64,000 nucleotides of DNA from Phytomonospora sp040655735 (GCF_040655735.1 NZ_JBFAKK010000004.1:186001-250000); one strand, 5' to 3'; counted from the stretch's first letter, positions 41,360-50,107 are shown. Numbers and translations are program-made. Notes: generated by a model from the letters alone, not told the origin.

Positions 41360-42675
41360 GCGCGCTCCCTGCCGGTGGTGTCGGCGAGCTGCCCGGCGGC
41401 CGCGGCGAGCTCGGTCGCGGGGTCCTTGCCGTTGAGGACGACTCCGGAGACGACGGCCTTCATCGCCTCGGTGGCGGCGGCGTTGTCGTCGGTGTAGGTG
41501 ACCGCGGGAATCTGGGCGGTCTGCTCGGTGAAGAGGCGGTAGATCTCCTGGCCGCCGAAGTACTCCTGCGGCTGGGCGAAGTAGGGGTCGGCGAGCGCGG
41601 GGAGGTAGGCGGGGAAGAGGCCCTCGTTCTTCATCATGGAGGTCTGGTTGGCGGCGTCGGCGAGGGCGAACTTCGCGAAGGCCCAGGCCGCGTCGGGGTT
41701 CTCGGCCTGCGCGGGGATGGCGAGGCCGGAGCCGCCGTTGCTGGCGGTGCGGATGCCGCCGGGGGTGACGGCGGGCAGCGGCATGACGCCGAACTTCCCC
41801 CCGAGTTCGGGCATCTCGGTGGTGAGCGTTCCCGACCACCACACGCCGGTGGCCTCGGCGGCGACCTTGCCGTCCTTGTTGGCGCGGACGAGGGCGTCCC
41901 AGCCGGCCTCGTTGTGGATCAGGCCGGCGTCGTTGAGGCGGCGGACGATCTCCAGGGCGGCCAGCGCGGCGGGGGAGTCGAGGGCGACCTTCCCGTCGGG
42001 GGTGAAGTATCCGGCGCCCTGCTGCTGCATGAGCATGGGGACGAGGCCGACGCCGCCGGAGACGTCGGAGGCGAGCAGTTTCGCGCCGGTGGCGTCCTTG
42101 ACCTTGGTGCCGGCGGCGATGAGGTCGTCCCAGGTCTCGATGGCCGCGGCGTCCACGCCGGCCTGGGTGAACAGGTCGGTGCGGTAGAAGAGTCCGGCGG
42201 TCCCGGAGTCCCAGGGGAGGGCGGCCAGGCGGCCGTCGGGGTCGCTGGAGGCGGCCCACTTGGACGGGTCCATGTCCGGCTTGTAGCCCGCGGCGGCCTC
42301 GGTGAGGTCGACGAAGCCCTTGGGGAACTTGCCGAGGTAGCTCTGCATCTGCTGCGTCTCGACGGTGACCAGGTCGGGGAGGCCGCTGCCGGATTTGAGG
42401 CCGACGGAGAGTTTCTGCTCGGCGTTGTCGTAGCCGACGTCGACGACCTCGACGGTGACCTCGGGGTGGAGGGCGTGGAAGTCGGTGGCCAGGCGCTGGA
42501 GGGCGGTGGCCGCGACGTCCCAGGACCAGACGGTGACGGTGCCCTTGAGCTGGTCGGCGTCGACGTTCTGGGCGGGGCCGGCGTCGCCGCCGGAGCCGCC
42601 GCAGCCGGTCAGTACGGAGGTGAGTGCCAGTGCCGCGGCGGTGAGCGCGGCGGCCGTGCGGGGGCGGGGTGGCAT
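41356..42675 (-). CDS. Extracellular sugar-binding lipoprotein of ABC transporter
   Basis: A 439-residue solute-binding protein, family 1, with lipobox VLTGC (Cys25). Typical segments: TVTVWSWDVAATALQRLATD, LPDLVTVETQQMQSYL, LPWDSGTAGLFYRTDLFTQAG, AVVSGVVLNGKDPATELAAA. It captures an oligosaccharide at the cell surface and delivers it to the two permeases. It is the first gene of the leftward operon, starting 112 bp from the divergent GcvPA-like gene; that gap has the two operator-like repeats. Confidence 0.92.
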   Translation of the reverse strand: MPPRPRTAAALTAAALALTSVLTGCGGSGGDAGPAQNVDADQLKGTVTVWSWDVAATALQRLATDFHALHPEVTVEVVDVGYDNAEQKLSVGLKSGSGLPDLVTVETQQMQSYLGKFPKGFVDLTEAAAGYKPDMDPSKWAASSDPDGRLAALPWDSGTAGLFYRTDLFTQAGVDAAAIETWDDLIAAGTKVKDATGAKLLASDVSGGVGLVPMLMQQQGAGYFTPDGKVALDSPAALAALEIVRRLNDAGLIHNEAGWDALVRANKDGKVAAEATGVWWSGTLTTEMPELGGKFGVMPLPAVTPGGIRTASNGGSGLAIPAQAENPDAAWAFAKFALADAANQTSMMKNEGLFPAYLPALADPYFAQPQEYFGGQEIYRLFTEQTAQIPAVTYTDDNAAATEAMKAVVSGVVLNGKDPATELAAAAGQLADTTGRERA

Positions 42676-42694
42676 GTTCGGCTCCTAGTCCGTA

Positions 42695-42763
42695 ATTCTG
42701 AATACAAAATATTGAACCCACTCTTCCCTCCGCGTCAAGGGCTGAGTATTCTGAATACAAAAT
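42695..42763. promoter_or_regulatory. Two 16-bp repeats in divergent promoter, probable GntR operators
   Basis: ATTCTGAATACAAAAT occurs identically at 42695-42710 and 42748-42763 (53 bp apart, five helical turns). The second copy lies in GTATTCTGAATAC (42746-42758), a perfect palindrome around a central T; the first copy keeps only the ATTCTGAAT core. Together with the TGTATTC seen on the other strand, this resembles FCD/GntR-family operators. Position between the ABC/GH operon and the GcvPA operon suggests joint control of both by the GntR regulator at 47524. Confidence 0.75.
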
Positions 42764-42787
42764 TCCGACGGACGGTGAAGGAGACCA

Positions 42788-44113
42788 GTGGAGCACCCCT
42801 ACATCCCGAACGCGGTGCCCGAGGTGAAGGCGGCGATGCTCGCGGTCACCGGTGCTGCCGACGTCGAGGAGTTCTACGCCGACATCCCGGAGTCGCTGCG
42901 TCTGCGCCGTCCCCTCGACCTGCCGCCCGCGCTGCGCGGCGAGGCCGAACTCGTTCGGCACGTCGACGGCCTCCTCGACCGCAACACCAGCACCCGCGAC
43001 GCGCTGAGCTTCCTCGGCGGCGGTTGCTACCGGCACTACGTGCCCGCCGTCTGCGACGAGGTCAACTCCCGCAGCGAGTTCCTCACCGCCTACGCCGGCG
43101 AGCCCTACGAGGACCACGGGCGCTTCCAGGCCCTGTGGGAGTACCAGAGCCTGATGGGCGAGCTGCTGGAGATGGACGTGGTCAACGTCCCCGTCTACGA
43201 CGGTTTCCAGGCGACCGCGACCGCGCTGCGCATGGCCGGCCGCATCACCGGCCGCACCCGGATCGCCCTGGCCACTCCGATCGACCCCGACCGCCTGTCG
43301 AAGATCACCGACTACCTCAAGGGCGCCCTGACCATCGGCGGCCCGATCGAGGGCGACGACCTCGCCGCCGTCTACATCGACTACCCGACCTTCCTCGGCG
43401 TCGTCGACGCGCGGACACCCGCCTACGTCGAGGCCGCGCACGCCGCCGGCGGACTGGCCGTGGTCGGCTGCGACCCGATCGGCCTCGGCGTGCTGGCCAC
43501 CCCGGCCTCCTTCGGCGCCGACATCGTCTGCGGCGACATCCAGTCACTGGGCATGCATCCCCAGTACGGCGGCGGGCACGCCGGCTTCATCGCCACCCAC
43601 GACGACGAGCGCTTCGTCGCCGAGTTCCCCTCCCGCCTCTTCGGGATCGTCCCGACCACGGTCGAGGGCGAGTACGGATTCGGCGACGTCGCCTACGACC
43701 GCACCTCCTTCGCCCACCGCGAACTGGGCAAGGAGTGGGTCGGCACCGCCGCCGCCCTATGGGGGATCACCGCCGGTGTCTACCTGTCCCTCATGGGGCC
43801 GGCTGGCATGCGGGAACTCGGCGAAGGCCTCATGGCCCGCGCCCGCTACGCCAAGGACCTCCTTGCTGGCATCGACGGCGTCGAGATTCCGCACCTCGGG
43901 CAGACGCACCTCAAGGAGTTCGCCGTCTCCTTCACCGGCCGCACCGTCACCGAGGTCAACACCGAACTCCGCGCGCGCGGGATCTTCGGCGGCCACGACC
44001 TCTCCGCCGACTTCCCGCACCTCGGCCAGTCGGCGCTCTACTGCGTCACCGAACTGCACACCCAGGCCGACCTCGACCGGCTGGCCGCCGCACTGAAGGA
44101 GATCCTCGCGTGA
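42788..44113 (+). CDS. GcvPA-like glycine dehydrogenase subunit (PLP fold)
   Basis: A 441-residue homologue of the N-terminal half of glycine decarboxylase (P-protein subunit 1). Matches include EHPYIPNAVPEVKAAML, SFLGGGCYRHYVPAV, LTAYAGEPYEDHGRFQALWE, CGDIQSLGMHPQYGGGHAG and RLFGIVPTTVEGEYGFG. In split P-proteins this chain carries no PLP lysine but completes the active site of GcvPB. GTG start preceded by AAGGAG. Stop overlaps the GcvPB-like start (GTGA). No GcvH or GcvT nearby, and the following genes encode an AcoX-like protein and a dehydrogenase, so the substrate may be an amino acid or amine other than glycine (inference). Confidence 0.85.
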   Translation: MEHPYIPNAVPEVKAAMLAVTGAADVEEFYADIPESLRLRRPLDLPPALRGEAELVRHVDGLLDRNTSTRDALSFLGGGCYRHYVPAVCDEVNSRSEFLTAYAGEPYEDHGRFQALWEYQSLMGELLEMDVVNVPVYDGFQATATALRMAGRITGRTRIALATPIDPDRLSKITDYLKGALTIGGPIEGDDLAAVYIDYPTFLGVVDARTPAYVEAAHAAGGLAVVGCDPIGLGVLATPASFGADIVCGDIQSLGMHPQYGGGHAGFIATHDDERFVAEFPSRLFGIVPTTVEGEYGFGDVAYDRTSFAHRELGKEWVGTAAALWGITAGVYLSLMGPAGMRELGEGLMARARYAKDLLAGIDGVEIPHLGQTHLKEFAVSFTGRTVTEVNTELRARGIFGGHDLSADFPHLGQSALYCVTELHTQADLDRLAAALKEILA

Positions 44114-45663
44114 CCGGCCAGATCGCGCCCAAGCCTCCACTGCGCCGATACCAGGCGGCCCGCTGGGACGAGCCGCTCGTCTTCGAGCTCACCCAGCCCG
44201 GCCAGCGGGGCGTCCTGCCCCCGTCGCCGGAGCCCGGCATCGCCGCCGACGCCGTCGCCGAACTCCCGCCGGCCCTGCGGCGCACCGCCCCACCGGAACT
44301 GCCCGAGATCGCGCAGAACGCGGTCCTGCGCCACTACCTGCGACTGTCCCAGGAGAACCTCGGCGCCGACCTCAACATCGACATCGGCCAGGGCACCTGC
44401 ACCATGAAGTACAGCCCCAAGGTCAACGACCGCCTCGTCAGCGGCCACAAACTCGCCGAACTGCACCCCCGCCAAGACGACGAGACCGTGCAGGGCGTCC
44501 TGGAGATCATGTGGCGCCTTGAGCGGATGCTCGCCGAGATCTCCGGCATGGACCGCGTGACGCTCCAGCCCGGCGCCGGCTCGGCCGCGATCTGGACCAA
44601 CGTCGCGATGATCCGCGCCTACCACGAGTCGCGCGGCGAAGGCCACCGTGACCAGGTCATCACCACGATCTTCTCCCACCCGTCGAACGCCGCCTGCGCC
44701 GCCACGGCCGGATACGAGGTCATCACCCTCTACCCCGACGCCGACGGCTACCCCGACCTCGACGCGCTCAAGGCCGCCGTCTCCGACCGCACCGCCGCGC
44801 TGTTCATCACCAACCCGGAGGACACCGGGATCTTCAACCCGCGCATCGCCGAGTTCGTCGAAGCGGTGCACGCCGTCGGCGGTCTCGCCGCCTACGACCA
44901 GGCCAACGCCAACGGCGTCCTGGGCATCACCCGCGCCCGCGACGCCGGCTTCGACCTGTGCCACTTCAACCTGCACAAGACCTTCTCCACCCCCCACGCC
45001 TGCGGAGGACCGGCCGCCGGAGCCTGCGCCGTCACCGAGGAGCTCGCGCCCTTCCTGCCGCGACCGACGATCGAGCACGACGGCGAGCGCTACCGCCTCG
45101 ACCACGACCGCCCCGAATCGGTCGGCAAGATCCGGCCCTTCACCGGCGTCGCCCCGAACCTCGTGCGCGCCTACGCCTGGATCGCCGGCCTCGGCGCCGA
45201 GGGACTGCGCGAGGTAGCCGAGATCGCCGTGCTCAACAACAACTACCTCATGACCCAGATGCTCAAGATCCGCGGCGTCTCGGCCCCCTACGCCGAAGGA
45301 AAACGGCGCGTCGAACAGGTCCGCTACTCCTGGCAGAAGCTCACCGAGGACACCGGCGTCCACTCCGAGGAGATCGGACTGCGCGCCGCCGACTACGGCG
45401 TCCACTACTGGACCAGCCACCACCCCTACGTCGTCCCCGAACCGGCCACACTGGAGCCCACCGAGTCCTACTCCCGCCGTGACCTCGACGAATACCTCGC
45501 GATCATGCGAGCCGTCGCCGAAGAGGCCTACAGCGACCCCGAGACCGTGCGCACCGCCCCGCACCGCTCCAGCGTCCACCGCAACCGCGAGGAGAGCCTC
45601 GAAGACGCCGCCTCCTGGGCGGTCACCTGGCGCGCCTACCGACGCAAGCACGCCGCGACATGA
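44110..45663 (+). CDS. GcvPB-like glycine dehydrogenase subunit (PLP-binding)
   Basis: A 517-residue homologue of the C-terminal P-protein subunit. The PLP-lysine motif is LCHFNLHKTFSTPHACGGP (Lys290), and an Asp in AAYDQAN (Asp263) is positioned for the pyridine nitrogen. NLGADLNIDIGQGTCTMKYS and IFSHPSNAACAATAGYEV also match. It should decarboxylate an alpha-amino acid and hand the residue to a lipoyl carrier in the canonical reaction, but no H-protein is encoded here. The N terminus (~60 residues, Pro-rich) is longer than usual and less conserved. GTG start overlaps the GcvPA stop; its stop overlaps the AcoX-like ATG. Part of the operon 42788-48174. Confidence 0.85.
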   Translation: MTGQIAPKPPLRRYQAARWDEPLVFELTQPGQRGVLPPSPEPGIAADAVAELPPALRRTAPPELPEIAQNAVLRHYLRLSQENLGADLNIDIGQGTCTMKYSPKVNDRLVSGHKLAELHPRQDDETVQGVLEIMWRLERMLAEISGMDRVTLQPGAGSAAIWTNVAMIRAYHESRGEGHRDQVITTIFSHPSNAACAATAGYEVITLYPDADGYPDLDALKAAVSDRTAALFITNPEDTGIFNPRIAEFVEAVHAVGGLAAYDQANANGVLGITRARDAGFDLCHFNLHKTFSTPHACGGPAAGACAVTEELAPFLPRPTIEHDGERYRLDHDRPESVGKIRPFTGVAPNLVRAYAWIAGLGAEGLREVAEIAVLNNNYLMTQMLKIRGVSAPYAEGKRRVEQVRYSWQKLTEDTGVHSEEIGLRAADYGVHYWTSHHPYVVPEPATLEPTESYSRRDLDEYLAIMRAVAEEAYSDPETVRTAPHRSSVHRNREESLEDAASWAVTWRAYRRKHAAT

Positions 45664-46754
45664 ACACCACCGTCGGCCTCGTGGTCAACCCGGTCGCCGG
45701 GCTCGGCGGAACCGTCGCGCTCAAAGGCAGCGACGGCGCCGAGGCGCAGCGGCGAGCCCGCGCCCTCGGCGCCACCCCGCGCGCCGGCGCCCGCACCGCG
45801 CTCGCCCTCGCCGAACTGCGCGCCCGGCGCCCGGGCGTCCGCGTGCTCACCGTCGCCGGCGACATGGGAGGCGAGGCCCTGCGCGGCAGCGGCTTGACGG
45901 GCGAGGTCGTCTGCGACCGTCCACCCAGGACGACCGCCGACGACACCCGCCGCGCCGCCGCCGCGCTCGCCAAGGCCGGTGCGGGGCTGATTCTGTTCTC
46001 CGGCGGCGACGGCACCGCCCGCGACGTCCTCGACGCCGTCGGGGAGACCGTCCCCGCCGTCGGGATTCCCGCCGGGGTCAAGATGCACTCGGCGGTCTAC
46101 GCCGTCACACCGCGCGCGGCGGGCGAGGTCGCCGCGGCATTCCTGTCCGGCACCGCCGAACCCGAGGCGGCCGAGGTCATCGACCGCGACGGCGAGGACA
46201 TCGTCCTCTATGGACTCCTGTCGGTGCCGCGACTGGCCGACCGCGTCCAGCGAGGCAAGGTCGGCTCCACCCGCACCGGCGGCGACGACCTCGCCGGGAT
46301 CACCGCCGAACTCGCCGATCGGGGCACCGCAGGGCTCGTCGACGTCTACGGCCCCGGCACCACCACGCACGGCGTGCTGCGGGCGCTGGGCGTCGACGCG
46401 CCGCCGACCGGTGTCACCGTCGTCGCCGACGGCGTCTGCCTGGACCCCGACGCCGACGCGGCCGCCCTCCTGCGCCTGACCGAAGGGCGCCGCGCCCGGA
46501 TCGTGGTGTCCCCGATCGGGGGCCAGGGCTTCCTCTTCGGGCGCGGCAACCAGCAGATCACCCCGGCCCTCCTGCGCGCGGTGGGCCCCGAACGGATCGC
46601 CGTGGTGTGCGGCGAGTCGAAACTGGCCGCCCTGGGCGGCCGGCCCCTCCTGGTCGACACCGGCGACGACGACCTCGACGCGACCTTGACGGGTTACCTT
46701 CCGATCGTGACCGGCCGCCGCCGGCACGTCATGTACCGAGTGGGAGAACGATGA
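45660..46754 (+). CDS. AcoX-type ATP-NAD-kinase-fold protein
   Basis: A 364-residue protein of the ATP-NAD/AcoX kinase superfamily (COG3199-like). N-terminal GLVVNPVAGLGG and the diagnostic FSGGDGTARDVLD (GGDGT at ~115-119) are present, followed by GIPAGVKMHSAVYAVTP and a C-terminal SPIGGQGFLFGRGNQQI. True NAD kinases are shorter and contain NE/D motifs; AcoX relatives are linked to acetoin and other small-molecule catabolic operons and their reaction is unknown. It may phosphorylate a small metabolite produced by the GcvP-like pair. ATGA overlap upstream and downstream shows tight translational coupling. Confidence 0.8.
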   Translation: MNTTVGLVVNPVAGLGGTVALKGSDGAEAQRRARALGATPRAGARTALALAELRARRPGVRVLTVAGDMGGEALRGSGLTGEVVCDRPPRTTADDTRRAAAALAKAGAGLILFSGGDGTARDVLDAVGETVPAVGIPAGVKMHSAVYAVTPRAAGEVAAAFLSGTAEPEAAEVIDRDGEDIVLYGLLSVPRLADRVQRGKVGSTRTGGDDLAGITAELADRGTAGLVDVYGPGTTTHGVLRALGVDAPPTGVTVVADGVCLDPDADAAALLRLTEGRRARIVVSPIGGQGFLFGRGNQQITPALLRAVGPERIAVVCGESKLAALGGRPLLVDTGDDDLDATLTGYLPIVTGRRRHVMYRVGER

Positions 46755-47497
46755 GCACTTTGCAGGGCAAGCGGGCCGTGGTGACCGGCGCGGCCTCCGG
46801 GATCGGGCGGGCCACCGCCGAACTCCTCGCCGAACTCGGCGCCGAGGTCGCCGTCGTCGACCTCGACGAGGCCGGCGCCAAGGCCGTCGCCGAGGGGATC
46901 GGTGGCATCGCCGTCGGCGCCGACGTGGGCCGGGCCGCCGACTGCGAGCGTGCTGTCGCCTCCGCCGTCGAGGCCTTCGGCGGCCTCGACGTGCTGGTCA
47001 ACAACGCCGGCATCATCCGCCGCTCCACCGTCCTCGACATCACCGAGGACGACTGGGACCTGGTCATGGCCGTCAACGTCAAGTCCGTGATGCTGATGAG
47101 CCGCCACGCCATCCCGCACCTGGTCGCCGCGGGCGGAGGCAGCATCGTCAACACCGGTTCGGGCTGGGGCATCAAGGGCGGCGACCGCGCGATCTCCTAC
47201 TGCGCGTCCAAAGGCGCCGTGGTCAACATGACCAGGGCCATGGCCATCGACCACGGTCCCGACGGGATCCGTGTCAACTGCGTGTGCCCGGGCGACACGG
47301 CCACGCCGATGCTCGCCGAGGAGGCCCGCCAGCTCGGCGAGCCGTCCGCGGCCTTCTACGCCGACGCCGCCGACCGGCCGCTGCGCCGGATCGGGCAGCC
47401 GCGCGACATCGCCGAGGCGATCGCCTACCTCGCCGGCGACGGCGCGGCCTTCGTCAGTGGAGCCGTGCTGACCGTCGACGGCGCGGGCACGGCATGA
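46751..47497 (+). CDS. Short-chain dehydrogenase/reductase
   Basis: A 248-residue classical SDR. Cofactor motif TGAASGIG (12-19), VVDLDE acidic residue after beta2 (Asp favours NAD over NADP), NNAG (84-87), catalytic Ser in NTGSGWG, Tyr150 and Lys154 in ISYCASK, and PG-motif VCPGDTATPML. Probably oxidises an alcohol or sugar-derived hydroxyl in the same pathway as the GcvP-like and AcoX-like proteins. ATG overlaps the AcoX stop. The GntR regulator follows after 26 bp, so it likely shares the transcript. Confidence 0.9.
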   Translation: MSTLQGKRAVVTGAASGIGRATAELLAELGAEVAVVDLDEAGAKAVAEGIGGIAVGADVGRAADCERAVASAVEAFGGLDVLVNNAGIIRRSTVLDITEDDWDLVMAVNVKSVMLMSRHAIPHLVAAGGGSIVNTGSGWGIKGGDRAISYCASKGAVVNMTRAMAIDHGPDGIRVNCVCPGDTATPMLAEEARQLGEPSAAFYADAADRPLRRIGQPRDIAEAIAYLAGDGAAFVSGAVLTVDGAGTA

Positions 47498-47523
47498 TCG
47501 GTGTCCGAGGAGCGAGGTGACCG

Positions 47524-48174
47524 ATGCCCATCGAACGACGACCGCTGCGGGACCAGATCAAACGCGAGGTCCTGACCAGGCTGCGCCGCGGGGACTTCCC
47601 GGCCGGCCAGAACATCAACGAGGGACAGCTCGCCGGTGAGCTGGGGGTCTCCCGCACGCCGCTGCGAGAGGCGCTCATCGCGCTGGAGATCGAAGGGCTG
47701 ATCGAGAGCCAGCCCGGCAAGGGCTTCCGCTTCGCGCCGGTCAGCCCGAAGGAGTACCAGGAGCTGTGCCCGGTCGTCGCGGCCCTCGAAGCGCTCGCGC
47801 TCGAGTCCTCCGACGCCGGCTACCTCGCCGAGACCGCCCCGAGGCTGCTGGCCCTGGCGACGGAGTTCGACGCGTCCGTGGCGACACAGGCCGAGATCGA
47901 GCAGCGCGACGACGAGTGGCACGAGCTGCTGCTCGGCGGCTGCCGCAACGAGCGGCTGATGGACCTGCTGACCACGCTCAAGGCGAGTCTGCGCCGCTAC
48001 GTCCACCTGCTCATCGACGACGAGACGGAGATCAGCCGCTCGGCGAGCGAGCACCGGCTGATCGCCGAGAGCATCATCGCCGGCGACATGGCGGCGGCGG
48101 TGTCGGCGCTGAAGGCGAACTGGACGAGCGGGACCGAGCGGATGGTCGAGAAGCTCGGCGACGCCGGGGTCTGA
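47524..48174 (+). CDS. GntR/FadR-type (FCD) transcriptional regulator
   Basis: A 216-residue FCD-subfamily GntR regulator. N-terminal winged helix (LRDQIKREVLTRLRRGDFPA, GVSRTPLREALIALEIEGLI) and C-terminal helical FCD ligand domain with acidic/His metal-site residues (AALEALALESSDAG, RDDEWHELLLGGCRNERL, RYVHLLIDDETEISRSASEH). FCD regulators typically sense organic acids or sugar acids. It closes the GcvP/AcoX/SDR operon, and I expect it to bind the two repeats at 42695-42763 and control both divergent operons. Confidence 0.9.
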   Translation: MPIERRPLRDQIKREVLTRLRRGDFPAGQNINEGQLAGELGVSRTPLREALIALEIEGLIESQPGKGFRFAPVSPKEYQELCPVVAALEALALESSDAGYLAETAPRLLALATEFDASVATQAEIEQRDDEWHELLLGGCRNERLMDLLTTLKASLRRYVHLLIDDETEISRSASEHRLIAESIIAGDMAAAVSALKANWTSGTERMVEKLGDAGV

Positions 48175-48241
48175 GGTCGCGACACGATACCGATCCCACC
48201 ATTTACCACCACGCGGCCCGCTCGGCAGCGATGATCGGGGC

Positions 48242-48505
48242 ATGGCTCTCACTAAGGAAGCAACACGTGTCCTGCGCGCGATGGTCGGCGCCGGCGAATC
48301 GGAGCGCACGGTTCCCGAATGGCTGCGCTCGCTGCCTTTCGAGGCTCCGGTGTTCGTGCAGGCCGTCGCCGAGCTCGGCGGCAAGAACCCGCCGCTGGTC
48401 TCGGGCCGGACGGTGACCGTCAAGGACGAGGAAGTCCACACCGTCTCGGTCACCGAGGAAGGCAAGCGCTACGCCCGGGAGGAGACCGCTCCCGGCGTGG
48501 ACTGA
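48242..48505 (+). CDS. Small hypothetical protein
   Basis: An 87-residue soluble protein (MALTKEATRVLRAMVGAGES, then LPFEAPVFVQAVAELGG) that looks like a compact alpha+beta fold, with a C-terminal VSVTEEGKRYAREE reminiscent of winged-helix wings. No recognised family. ATG has only a weak upstream element. It lies alone between the GntR gene and an unrelated hypothetical. Confidence 0.55.
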   Translation: MALTKEATRVLRAMVGAGESERTVPEWLRSLPFEAPVFVQAVAELGGKNPPLVSGRTVTVKDEEVHTVSVTEEGKRYAREETAPGVD

Positions 48506-48523
48506 TCGCGTCACCATTGCCCG

Positions 48524-49351
48524 ATGGGCAACATCTACACCAACTTCGTCCGGGTCCACGCATGGCCGGGTCATCACGTTCTCGCCTCCGAGGCCGAATG
48601 GATCACCTGGCGGTTGCTGGGCCCGTTCGGCTCCTACTACGTGCCGGTGTGGTTCCAGGTCGCCCCGGACGGTTCCTTCGTCGACGTCCAGCTGGGCCGC
48701 AGCCACCACATCGTCGACTTCTGCGAGGAACTCGTCGGCGAGGCGGGCTACCGGGCGATCTGGGGCCGCTGGTTCGACGAGGGCGGCGACCGGGACGAGA
48801 TCTGGTCCGAGGACGTCAACGACGGCCCACGCCGATTCTGCCGCTACGGCTTCGACGAAGTGCGGGTGACGGCGCGAAACCCGCCCGTCGCGCCGGAGAA
48901 GTGGCACCGCGCCGAGGACGGCACGTGGCGGCTGGCCGTCGACGGCAGCTACCGCACCGGCAACGACCGCTCCTATATCGACATCGGCTCACGGGCGACC
49001 CCGGGAATGCCGCTCCCCGAGACCGAGGAGCCGATCCTGGCCACGCCGACCACGCCGAACGACTCCGGCCGGGCGCTGACGGCGCTCGAACCGCAATGGC
49101 TGGCCCCGCTCGCCGACGAGGAACTCGACGTCGAAAGGATCGACTACCTCTGGCGCGGCCGCGTCGTGCACCGCGGCTTCTGGGGCCCGAACAGGGAGGG
49201 GGAGCGCGAGTGGCAGGATCGCGCCGCCGACGACTGGGACAACTGCGTCGACGCCGGGTTCCTTCGCTTCAACGGCATGCCGGCCTTCCCGGTGCCCGCC
49301 AAGGCCGCGCACGGCGACCTCGCCGACTGGACGGCGGCCCGGCGTTGCTGA
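48524..49351 (+). CDS. Hypothetical protein, Trp-rich
   Basis: A 275-residue soluble protein with unusually many Trp/Tyr/His residues (NIYTNFVRVHAWPGHHVL, WITWRLLGPFGSYYVPVWFQ, FCEELVGEAGYRAIWGRWFD). No recognised domain; the spread of aromatic residues resembles sugar-binding or immunity-type proteins but that is guesswork. 18 bp after the preceding small gene, so they may be co-transcribed. Confidence 0.6.
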   Translation: MGNIYTNFVRVHAWPGHHVLASEAEWITWRLLGPFGSYYVPVWFQVAPDGSFVDVQLGRSHHIVDFCEELVGEAGYRAIWGRWFDEGGDRDEIWSEDVNDGPRRFCRYGFDEVRVTARNPPVAPEKWHRAEDGTWRLAVDGSYRTGNDRSYIDIGSRATPGMPLPETEEPILATPTTPNDSGRALTALEPQWLAPLADEELDVERIDYLWRGRVVHRGFWGPNREGEREWQDRAADDWDNCVDAGFLRFNGMPAFPVPAKAAHGDLADWTAARRC

Positions 49352-49464
49352 CCGCACAGCGGATCCGATGATCTTCGTCGGATGTGTCCCGGCGCGTCAC
49401 CCGAACGGAGAGGCAATGCGCTCTATTGTCGGATATGTCTGATCATCCCGATGATGGAGTGCGC

Positions 49465-50019
49465 ATGGACCTGCTCGACCGCAAGTTCGCCGTCTGTTTC
49501 GCCCACCTCGACGATGACGGGAGTGGAGCGGCCGAGCGCGTCGACATCGACCGCATCGCCGACCGTATGCTCGCCGCCTTCCCCGCCGCCGGCCAGACTG
49601 AGCAGGCCGCCTACCGCGACGGCCTGTACCGTTTCTGGTCGGCGATCGTCGCCGAGTGCGACGCCGACGCCGACGGCCGGGTGACCCGTCCGGAGTACAT
49701 CCGCGGCATGCGCGCGGTCGCCGCCGACCCGTCGAAGATCGCCGCCGGCTTCCACGCCATGGGCGAGGCGACGGTGCGTCTGCTCGACGTCGACGGCGAC
49801 GGCCGGATCGCCCCGGCCGAGTTCGCCGCGAGCGTCGAGGTCCTCGGAGTCCGGCCCGACGACGCCGCCGAGACCTTCGCCCTGCTCGACCGCGACGGCG
49901 ACGGCCACATCACCGTCAGCGAGCTCGGCACCGCCATCGCCGAGTACTACACCAGTGCCGACCCGCAGGCTCCGGGGAACTACCTGTTCGGCCGGTCCTT
50001 CGAGAGGGTGGCCGCCTGA
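49465..50019 (+). CDS. EF-hand calcium-binding protein (calerythrin-like)
   Basis: A 184-residue cytosolic protein with four EF-hand-like loops: DDDGSGAAERVD (16-27, degenerate), DADADGRVTRPE (66-77), DVDGDGRIAPAE (108-119) and DRDGDGHITVSE (142-153). The last three keep the Asp/Asp/Asp...Glu ligand pattern and should bind Ca2+. Resembles the calerythrin/sarcoplasmic Ca-binding-type proteins found in actinobacteria; likely a Ca2+ buffer or sensor. ATG 49465 has GGAG upstream; an earlier in-frame ATG at 49435 lacks one. A hairpin follows. Confidence 0.88.
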   Translation: MDLLDRKFAVCFAHLDDDGSGAAERVDIDRIADRMLAAFPAAGQTEQAAYRDGLYRFWSAIVAECDADADGRVTRPEYIRGMRAVAADPSKIAAGFHAMGEATVRLLDVDGDGRIAPAEFAASVEVLGVRPDDAAETFALLDRDGDGHITVSELGTAIAEYYTSADPQAPGNYLFGRSFERVAA

Positions 50020-50028
50020 CGAACGGGC

Positions 50029-50060
50029 GCGGGCGGGCTCCCTCCCGGAGGCCCGCCCGC
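50029..50060 (+). terminator. Hairpin after EF-hand gene
   Basis: GCGGGCGGGC (50029-50038) pairs perfectly with GCCCGCCCGC (50051-50060), 12-nt loop, starting 10 bp after the stop. Confidence 0.7.
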
Positions 50061-50107
50061 GATCGCCGAGCACGGCGGCAATGGCAGGTCGCCGTTAGAG
50101 TTCGCCC

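Noticed and set aside
42676..42787. Glycine riboswitch before the GcvPA-like gene
   Set aside because: The divergent gap is only 112 bp with AT-rich repeats; no glycine-riboswitch aptamer-like conserved purine-rich helices are recognisable.
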